64,000 bases of DNA from assembly GCF_000304315.1 (NCBI RefSeq), contig NC_018485.1, positions 342,501 through 406,500 on the forward strand. The letters are read 5' to 3'. Made by a program: the position numbers and the translations under genes. Below, one piece after another: positions 58,521 to 64,000 of this stretch (positions within the stretch are counted from its first letter, which is position 1; each line of letters starts with the position of its first letter). Below the pieces are notes generated by a model. The model saw only the letters and a list, made by a program, of their open reading frames with translations. It searched no databases and was not told the origin of the DNA. The DNA comes from Methylocystis sp. SC2. GTDB lineage: Bacteria > Pseudomonadota > Alphaproteobacteria > Rhizobiales > Beijerinckiaceae.

Positions 58521-58955
58521 ATGTATCGCAAAATTCTCCTGCCGATCGATATCACCGAATCTGACATGACCGACCGGGCGATCTCCGTCGCTCAGGAATT
58601 GGCGAAGGCCTTCGACAGCGATATGCGCGTCGTCAACGTGCAGTCGCTCCTGCCCATCTCATTTCTCGACTATGTGCCTGAAAATTTCACCGTTCAGGCT
58701 CGCCGCGGCCTGGAGAAGGAAATAGCGGCGGTCGCCGCCAAGATCGACCGCGCGCCGGAACGCGTGTCCACGACGCTGCTGTTTGGTCCGGTCTATCAGA
58801 AGGTCTTGGCCGAGGCCGAGGAATGGGGCGCCGATCTCATCGTGCTGTGCTCGCACCGGCCGGGCATGGACCGTTTTCTCATCGGCTCCAACGCAACGAC
58901 CATCGTCAATCACGCGCAATGCTCGGTGCTGGTGGTGCGCGGCATGGCGCCGTAA
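58521..58955 (+). CDS. universal stress protein (UspA family)
   Basis: The 144-residue single-domain protein has MYRKILLPIDITESD at the start. It ends with the ATP-binding G-2x-G-9x-G(S/T) pattern in LCSHRPGMDRFLIGSNATTIVNHAQCSVLVVR (in part). UspA proteins accumulate under stress and growth arrest; the molecular role is not settled. It is monocistronic downstream of tRNA-Ala. Confidence 0.92.
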   Translation: MYRKILLPIDITESDMTDRAISVAQELAKAFDSDMRVVNVQSLLPISFLDYVPENFTVQARRGLEKEIAAVAAKIDRAPERVSTTLLFGPVYQKVLAEAEEWGADLIVLCSHRPGMDRFLIGSNATTIVNHAQCSVLVVRGMAP

Positions 58956-59137
58956 GGCCGCTGTAGCTTCCGCGGCGCTGTTTTATTCGCCATCCACGAC
59001 CGCGGCGACGCCTCGCGCATGTGAACCTAAAGTGGCGCCTCGGTGACGCGGCCTTCACGAAACTCTCATCACGCTCTCACATGATTTTGCTACCGACGCG
59101 GCGATGCGGCGATCAGTAATGTTCTCGCGAGGATGCC

Positions 59138-59338
59138 ATGTCGAAAGAGGCGATGCAGAACGCCGGCGGTTCGGCGACGGAAAAACCTGAGAGCAACACC
59201 GGCAAGATCGTTGGCGGCGCGATCGCCGCGGCGATCGGCGGCACGATCGGCGCGCTGCTGATGGGCGGCTACGCCATCCTGCCGGCGGCCGTCGTCATCG
59301 GCCTGCTTGGCGTCGCGCTGGGCGCGGTGTTCGACTGA
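59138..59338 (+). CDS. small glycine-zipper membrane protein
   Basis: The 66-residue product has a polar N-terminus (about 22 residues) followed by two hydrophobic segments full of GxxxG spacings (GKIVGGAIAAAIGGTIGALLMGG and AAVVIGLLGVALGAV, in part). Glycine-zipper segments favour tight helix packing or oligomers in membranes. No homologue with known function is recognised. An AGGA lies close to the ATG. Confidence 0.65.
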   Translation: MSKEAMQNAGGSATEKPESNTGKIVGGAIAAAIGGTIGALLMGGYAILPAAVVIGLLGVALGAVFD

Positions 59339-59674
59339 CCTGAATTTCGCGCCGGGCGTCGCACGTACGCGCGTCCGGCACGGAAGCGTGCGTTTCGAGT
59401 TCGCGCGTGAGAAACTTGGCGGCTGAGTCTCCTTAACAGGCGGGCGAGGCCGCTTTTTTGCGCGCCGGCTCTCGTCCCTGCCCCGAACGTTCTTGATAAC
59501 GCTAATGGAATTTGATCGGCGGCCGGCTCGGCCTTTCGCTTTTCTAAAGCCAAGCGTAGGAATATGACTGATTTCGTGGACTGCGGCCCTGGGCGGAACC
59601 GTTTCGCTCGGATTTCGTTAGTCCTCGGAACCGGGCCTTGTTACCGGCCCAGTTTTCATCTGGGGAGGATAGAA
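59339..59674. other. 336-bp intergenic region before the SH3-like protein gene
   Basis: No gene is seen. A GC-rich stretch followed by TTTTTTG near 59451–59461 may end the small upstream gene's transcript. GGGCC/GGCCC pairs around 59630–59652 form a weak hairpin in the leader of the following gene. Confidence 0.4.
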
Positions 59675-60157
59675 ATGAAGAAAATTATCGGATTCGCTAC
59701 GGCGGCCGCCGTCCTGTTCGGCGCTTCCGCTTTCGCCAGCCCGCTGACCAGCGCCGCGAATGTCCGGTCCGGCCCCAGCCCAAAGTGGCCCGTCATCGGC
59801 CAGTTGCCCGCTGGCGTCGACGTGACGGTGCTCGATTGTGGCGGCGGCTGGAAACGCGACTGGTGCCAAATCCAAGCCGGCGACATGAAGGGCTTCGTGG
59901 CCGCGGGCGTGCTCGGCACGCAGGGCAACAATGTCGTCGTCGCGCCGGTGACCACCAACAATGACGTCGCCATCTACAAAGGCCCCGGGGTTAACTACAA
60001 GATCCTCGGCAGCATCCCCGAGAACACGACGGTCAACATCGGCGGCTGCGTTCTGGGCTGGGGCGAGACGACCTGGTGCAAAGTGAACTACGGCGGAAAA
60101 AAGGGCTACGCTCTGCAATCCGAGCTGCAGCGTCAGAACTCGCTTTTCCCGATGTAA
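59675..60157 (+). CDS. secreted protein with two bacterial SH3-like domains
   Basis: The 160-residue product has a signal peptide (to about AFAS, residue 22) and two SH3_3-type repeats. The first is about 25–80 (ANVRSGPSPKWPVIGQLPAGVDV; WCQIQAGDMKGFVAA) and the second about 90–150 (AIYKGPGVNYKILGSIPENTTV; WCKVNYGGKKGYAL). Each repeat has a Cys pair that could form a disulfide. Such domains often bind peptidoglycan peptides. A GGGGAGGA ribosome site fixes the ATG at 59675; the longer frame from 59564 is not used. Confidence 0.9.
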   Translation: MKKIIGFATAAAVLFGASAFASPLTSAANVRSGPSPKWPVIGQLPAGVDVTVLDCGGGWKRDWCQIQAGDMKGFVAAGVLGTQGNNVVVAPVTTNNDVAIYKGPGVNYKILGSIPENTTVNIGGCVLGWGETTWCKVNYGGKKGYALQSELQRQNSLFPM

Positions 60158-60224
60158 TCCGCGCGGCGCGGCGGAGGAACGTCCCACCGCCGCGCCGCTC
60201 TTTCGAGCGCGCCTGCGACGCCAT

Positions 60225-61157
60225 ATGATGAGGCGCGGCCCCCTCGGTCGCGATGAGGGCGCGGTCATTCAAGCGGGACCACACAAAGCCGTTTCGGCGC
60301 GCGTCTCGCCGCTGACGCGACGCATGGTCGCGCCAAATCCCGGCCCGTTCACCTACACCGGAACATGCAGCTATATCGTCGGAAATGGCGATGTGGCGAT
60401 CATCGACCCCGGACCTGACGACCCGCGTCATATCGAGGCGATGCTTGCGAGCATCGGCGGCGAAAGACTGCGTTACGTGCTGGTGACCCACACGCATCGC
60501 GATCACTCGCCGGCGGCGCGCGCCTTGAAGCAGGCGACGGGCGCAATCATCGCCGGCTGCGATCCCTACATGCCCAGCGGGTCGCAACGCCTCGGCGCCC
60601 CCAATCTCGACGCCGCCCACGATCCGACCTACGCGCCGGATATCGTGCTGCGAGACGGCGCTGCGCTCGAAATCGGCGACGCTACTCTTGTGGCGCTGGC
60701 GACGCCGGGTCACACGGCGAACCATCTCTGCTTCGCGCTTGCGAAGGAGCGGGCGCTCTTCACCGGCGACCATGTGATGGGCTGGGCGACCACCGTGATC
60801 GCGCCGCCGGACGGCTCCATGGGCGCCTATATGGCGTCGGTCGAACAGCTGCGCGGGCGCGATGACCGCATCTACTGGCCGGGGCACGGCGAACCGGTGC
60901 ATGATCCCCAGCGATTTCTGCGCGCCTTGCTTCATCACCGGCGCGCGCGCGAGGCCGCCATTCTTCAGCGTCTCGAACTGGGCGACGAAACGATCGCTGA
61001 AATCGTCGCGCATATTTACGAGGGCGTCGACAAACGTCTCCACCTCGCGGCGGGGATGACCGCGCTCGCCCATCTCGAAGATCTGATCGCGCGCGGCCTT
61101 GTCGACTGCGCGGGACAGCCGGTTTTGCAGGCGCGTTTCTCGCCGCGCCGAGATTAG
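60225..61157 (+). CDS. MBL-fold metallo-hydrolase (LACTB2-like)
   Basis: The 310-residue product has the zinc-binding T-H89-T-H91-R-D93-H94 motif, a later GHTANHLCF and FTGDHVMGW, and a final GHG motif (WPGHGEPV). A short C-terminal winged-helix tail (about 255–300, ETIAEIVAHIYEG…HLEDLIARGLV) follows. LACTB2-like proteins include endoribonucleases and thioesterases; the substrate is not known. It ends four bases into the convergent ftsB gene. Confidence 0.88.
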   Translation: MMRRGPLGRDEGAVIQAGPHKAVSARVSPLTRRMVAPNPGPFTYTGTCSYIVGNGDVAIIDPGPDDPRHIEAMLASIGGERLRYVLVTHTHRDHSPAARALKQATGAIIAGCDPYMPSGSQRLGAPNLDAAHDPTYAPDIVLRDGAALEIGDATLVALATPGHTANHLCFALAKERALFTGDHVMGWATTVIAPPDGSMGAYMASVEQLRGRDDRIYWPGHGEPVHDPQRFLRALLHHRRAREAAILQRLELGDETIAEIVAHIYEGVDKRLHLAAGMTALAHLEDLIARGLVDCAGQPVLQARFSPRRD

Positions 61158-61483
61158 GGCGCGCCCGGCGCCGGCAAAAAGATCACGACGTCGTTCTTGT
61201 GCGCCCGCCCCAGTCGCTTGCGCGCCTCCTCCTCGAGGATGTCGGCGTCCACGGTTTCGCCCTTGATGAGCGCCAGGCGGCTTTCCCAGAGCATGCGCTG
61301 AAGCTTGAGCAAGTTGCGCTCCAGACGCAACTGCTCGAGCTTCTGCTCAAATTCTTCGCCGGTCTTCAGCCCGCGCTGGCCGTTAACGCCGTGCCAGATG
61401 AAATAGGCGGCCATGACCCCAGCCACTGCGTAGAGGCTGAGCGGGAACACGAGCGTATGAATCAGGACTCGGAGCCGATGCAT
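61154..61483 (-). CDS. ftsB: septum formation initiator, FtsB/DivIC family
   Basis: The 109-residue product has one membrane helix (about 10–30), a coiled coil (about 37–70) and a short C-terminal domain ending DVVIFLP, matching FtsB. FtsB links FtsL and FtsQ in the divisome and activates septal synthesis. In many alphaproteobacteria it lies between eno and pdhA; here it is apart from the pdh genes, which lie 31 kb away. Confidence 0.87.
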   Translation of the reverse strand: MHRLRVLIHTLVFPLSLYAVAGVMAAYFIWHGVNGQRGLKTGEEFEQKLEQLRLERNLLKLQRMLWESRLALIKGETVDADILEEEARKRLGRAHKNDVVIFLPAPGAP

Positions 61484-61519
61484 GGCCGCGAGGATAGCTT
61501 CGACCCGTTTAAAGCGTCG

Positions 61520-62188
61520 TTAAGGCTGACTCGATTTGCGCGCCGCGGCCGCCATACGGTTTGCTGGCCGCGCCAGCCGCTCGATTTCGGCGCGCACCAG
61601 CTGGTCGACGAGCGCAGGCAGATTCGCCTCGAGCCATTGCTGCAGTATCGGCTGCAGCATCTCTCTTGCGCATCGGTCGAGAATGTCGCTCTCGCTGAAC
61701 GCTACGCCGGCGGCGAGCGCTTGGAATTTCGACGCGACCGTCGCAGCGGAGTCATCCGAAAGCAACGCCCTATCCTCGACCGGCGAAACATCGCAGATCT
61801 CCATGCCGGGCTCCTGACGCTCAACCACGTCTTCAACCTCCGATAATTCTTCGGCGTCCGCCCGTTCGGCGCCCTTCTCCTGAGAAGCGTCGCCGGCGAC
61901 ATACACCAGCCGAACGTCCCTTGCTTCCTCGATCTCGTCGAGGTCGTCGTCAATGAGCGACAACGGCGGTTCGTCCTCGCGTCGCTCGAGCACCGGCGCC
62001 GGATAGGCGCGGCGCGCCGCGTCGCTATCGCGCGCACGGCGGCGATCATCGCGACGCGCGTCCGGCAGGTTGTCGTCATCGGCGATGATGCGCCGGATGG
62101 AAGCGAGAATTTCCTCCATTGACGGCTCGTTCGCGCGCGCTTCGTCCTGCAACGAGTGCGACGGGGCGGATGCGTTCGCTGCGCTCAT
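61520..62188 (-). CDS. popZ: polar organizing protein PopZ (DUF2497)
   Basis: PopZ polymerises at cell poles and anchors ParB–origin complexes and cell-cycle factors in alphaproteobacteria. The 222-residue product has the short N-terminal helix EPSMEEILASIRRIIADD (about 19–36) and a long acidic, proline-containing middle region. The conserved C-terminal oligomerisation region is LDRCAREMLQPILQQWLEANLPALVDQLVRAEIERLAR (about 168–207, in part). ATG 62188 is chosen; 33 upstream codons read as shadow. popZ–tolC order is common in Rhizobiales. Confidence 0.92.
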   Translation of the reverse strand: MSAANASAPSHSLQDEARANEPSMEEILASIRRIIADDDNLPDARRDDRRRARDSDAARRAYPAPVLERREDEPPLSLIDDDLDEIEEARDVRLVYVAGDASQEKGAERADAEELSEVEDVVERQEPGMEICDVSPVEDRALLSDDSAATVASKFQALAAGVAFSESDILDRCAREMLQPILQQWLEANLPALVDQLVRAEIERLARPANRMAAAARKSSQP

Positions 62189-62326
62189 GGAGTTCTGCCG
62201 CTTTGCGCGGAAAGGCCGCGCATGAAGGTGGACCGGATCTCTGACCGCAGCAAACCCGCGAATCAACTTGGTCCCGACGAATTCCACACTTTTCGCGCTA
62301 TGATGTCACCCGCATTCGCAAAATTC

Positions 62327-63796
62327 TTATCGGCCGTCGGGCGTGTCGAGACCGAACCACAAGTCGTGCACCTGATCGAGATGAACGCCCGGATCATAGA
62401 GCGCGACCGCGAGGTTGAGTTCTTGCGCCGACAAGCGCCCGATCGATCCCAGCGCCGCATAAGACGCCACGACGCGATCGCGTTGCGACGTCACCAGATT
62501 GACCCTGGCGTTGAGCAGAGACTGCTGCGCGTTCAGCACATCCAGGGTCGTGCGTTGCCCGACCTTGGCCTCTTCGCGCACCCCGGCGAGCGCCGTCTCC
62601 GCCGCCTTCACCGCCGCCTGACCGGAGATGATCGACGCCTTGGCGGTGTCGAGAAGCCCGTAGCTCGACACGACGCTGGCGCGGACGCTCTCGCGCTGAA
62701 CATCGGCATTGAGCCGCGCCTGGCCGAGTTGCTCCTTGGCTTGGCGAATCGAGGCGTATTCGGCGCCGCCCTGATAGAGCGGGACATTCAACTGCGCGAT
62801 CGCTGACGCCGTGAACTGCCTCGATCCCGGCAATCCGAGAAAAGAATCATATTGATTCGACACCTGGCCGTTGACCGAGAGATTGGGCGCCAGCGCGCTT
62901 TCCGCGACCTTGACCGCGAGCGCCGCCGCGTCCACCTGATGAAAGGCCGCGGTCACGCCCGGATGCTCCACCAATGCGATGGCGATCGCCTGCTCCACCG
63001 ACTTGGGCAACAACGGCTCGAGGCTGCGCCCCGGCTCAAGGTGTTTTGGCTCAGCGCCGATGATCTGGCGGTAGTTCGCCATGCTGTTCTTGAGCTGCGC
63101 CTGCGCGGCGTAGAATTCCGAACGCGCCAGCGCGACCGAGGCTTCCGCCTGGGCGACGTCGGTTCGAGTCACTTCGCCGACCTGGAACCGGTCGCGGCTC
63201 TGCTTGAGCTGTTCCTCAAGCACCGAAATGTTGTTTTTGCGCAGCGACACCACCGCCGTGTCGCGCAGCACGTTCATATAGGCGGTTGCGCCGTTCTGAA
63301 GGGTCGCCTGCTCGGTCAGGCGCATCGTCGAGCGCGCCGCAAAAACCCCCGACTCCGCCTGACGCACGGAATTTTCCGTGCGGAAGCCGTCGAAGATCGT
63401 CTGCGACATGTTCAGAGTCGCGCCGCGCGGATACCCCACGTAGGTGTCCTGAAAATCGCCGCTCCCGCCGGCTGCGGCGCCGGCCAGTTGGCTGCTGTTG
63501 CCGCCGAAGGGAATCTTGATCGCGGCGTATTGCGCGCCGTACTGCGCGGTGATGCTGGCTTTCGGTCGAAGGCCTGATTTCGCCTTCGGCGCGTCCTCGT
63601 CGCGCACCCGCACATTGGCGCGGCTTTGGTTGAGATCCGGGTTGCCGTAATAGGCCCGCGCCAGAGCCGACAGAAGGCTCTCCGCAGAGGCCCGGCCCGG
63701 CCAAAGAGCCACCGCCGCAAGCGCCAATGCTGCGGACGCGCAGGACAGGACGTTGGCCGACCGCCGCCACCCGACGCCAAACCCGTCACTTCTCAT
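62327..63796 (-). CDS. tolC: TolC family outer-membrane efflux protein
   Basis: TolC trimers form the outer-membrane/periplasmic tunnel of type I secretion and drug efflux. The 489-residue product has a signal peptide (to about RASA, residue 38) and the TolC opening ESLLSALARAYYGNPDLNQSRANVR. It has two repeats of long coiled helices, and LNVPLYQGGAEYASIRQAKEQL and RTTLDVLNAQQSLLNARVNLV near the second hairpin (each in part). ATG 63796 is chosen over a TTG three codons earlier. The inner-membrane partner is not in the window. Confidence 0.93.
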   Translation of the reverse strand: MRSDGFGVGWRRSANVLSCASAALALAAVALWPGRASAESLLSALARAYYGNPDLNQSRANVRVRDEDAPKAKSGLRPKASITAQYGAQYAAIKIPFGGNSSQLAGAAAGGSGDFQDTYVGYPRGATLNMSQTIFDGFRTENSVRQAESGVFAARSTMRLTEQATLQNGATAYMNVLRDTAVVSLRKNNISVLEEQLKQSRDRFQVGEVTRTDVAQAEASVALARSEFYAAQAQLKNSMANYRQIIGAEPKHLEPGRSLEPLLPKSVEQAIAIALVEHPGVTAAFHQVDAAALAVKVAESALAPNLSVNGQVSNQYDSFLGLPGSRQFTASAIAQLNVPLYQGGAEYASIRQAKEQLGQARLNADVQRESVRASVVSSYGLLDTAKASIISGQAAVKAAETALAGVREEAKVGQRTTLDVLNAQQSLLNARVNLVTSQRDRVVASYAALGSIGRLSAQELNLAVALYDPGVHLDQVHDLWFGLDTPDGR

Positions 63797-63908
63797 TGCT
63801 CTCAACCTATCCCGCGTGTCGACATTCGCGCCACACTACGGCAGCGACCAGTCTAAACGATGACACCGAACGTAACGGTAGAAACGCGATTGAGGCGAAA
63901 TGGCGGCG

Positions 63909-64000
63909 CTAGAGGTTGAAGGCGGGCGCCTCTTCGAAGCCATCGAGCACCGGCGCCGTCGCCGAGAACAACGGCAGTTCGCCCGCCGCGCGGCCGTCCT
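63909..64000 (-). CDS. C-terminal end of a probable protein-L-isoaspartate O-methyltransferase
   Basis: Only the last 30 codons are inside the window, ending FSATAPVLDGFEEAPAFNL and TAG. The 'P.L.GFE..P.F' ending resembles alphaproteobacterial Pcm-family proteins, and a pcm gene upstream of tolC is the usual order in Rhizobiales. The product would repair isoaspartyl residues. The call rests mainly on this short tail and on position, so it is tentative. Confidence 0.55.
   Translation of the reverse strand, partial: DGRAAGELPLFSATAPVLDGFEEAPAFNL

Overview
The window is GC-rich, densely coded alphaproteobacterial chromosome. The gene orders (tsaD–gpsA, hemC–hemD, ftsE–ftsX–ydcF–plsC, DUF2232–rplI–dnaB, popZ–tolC), an E1-beta subunit carrying its own lipoyl domain, and PopZ all point to Rhizobiales. 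A mesaconyl-CoA hydratase implies the ethylmalonyl-CoA pathway. With the overall sequence style this suggests a serine-cycle methylotroph, perhaps a type II methanotroph (Methylocystis/Methylosinus). That last step is inference, because no methane- or methanol-oxidation gene lies in the window.

Layout. 1–0.8 kb: tail of a hybrid histidine kinase. 0.8–3.4 kb: tsaD–phospholipase-D-like–gpsA operon (minus). 3.8–6.0 kb: a Tyr/Gly-rich secreted protein with a strong terminator, then hemC–hemD. 6–13.2 kb (minus): serine hydrolase, siroheme synthase, TonB-dependent siderophore receptor, cytochrome c, AlkB. 13.5–15.1 kb: a hybrid kinase with an ethylene-receptor-like membrane domain. 15.2–17.3 kb: gpmA, dapB, mogA. 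17.6–18.9 kb: an RlpA-like protein and a VapBC module. 19–21.2 kb: thiC behind a TPP riboswitch. 21.3–25.5 kb: P-type ATPase and FadL-type porin. 25.5–30.3 kb (minus): pdhA–pdhB–pdhC, a GDCCVxC protein and mrp. 30.4–32.9 kb: small and hypothetical genes, a repeat and a Nudix hydrolase. 33–35 kb: tuf and a two-gene unit of a 67-aa protein plus a TIR-like protein. 35.2–39 kb: a membrane protein, a pseudo-dihydroorotase and a FixL-like kinase. 39.2–42.5 kb: ftsE–ftsX–ydcF–plsC. 42.5–47.8 kb: thpR, the divergent tesA / ybbA–ybbP locus and a CopC-like protein. 48–51.5 kb: DUF2232–rplI–dnaB. 51.6–53.1 kb: three tandem PRC-barrel paralogues. 53.2–58 kb: mesaconyl-CoA hydratase, DUF167, yggT and a 995-aa membrane protein of unknown function. 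58.3–64 kb: tRNA-Ala(CGC), uspA, small envelope proteins, an MBL hydrolase, ftsB, popZ, tolC and the end of a probable pcm.

Most genes are housekeeping: tetrapyrrole and siroheme synthesis, thiamine, molybdopterin, the pyruvate dehydrogenase complex, cell division, lipid metabolism, translation and replication. The accessory or unusual pieces are the ethylene-receptor-like kinase, the TIR-like/small-protein pair, the 995-aa membrane protein beside the tRNA gene, VapBC with an operator-like palindrome, a pyruvate dehydrogenase E2 without a lipoyl domain, a copper-protein homologue missing one ligand, and a TonB-plug-only mini-protein. No CRISPR array, prophage or insertion sequence was seen. 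Several families of short palindromic repeats lie between genes.
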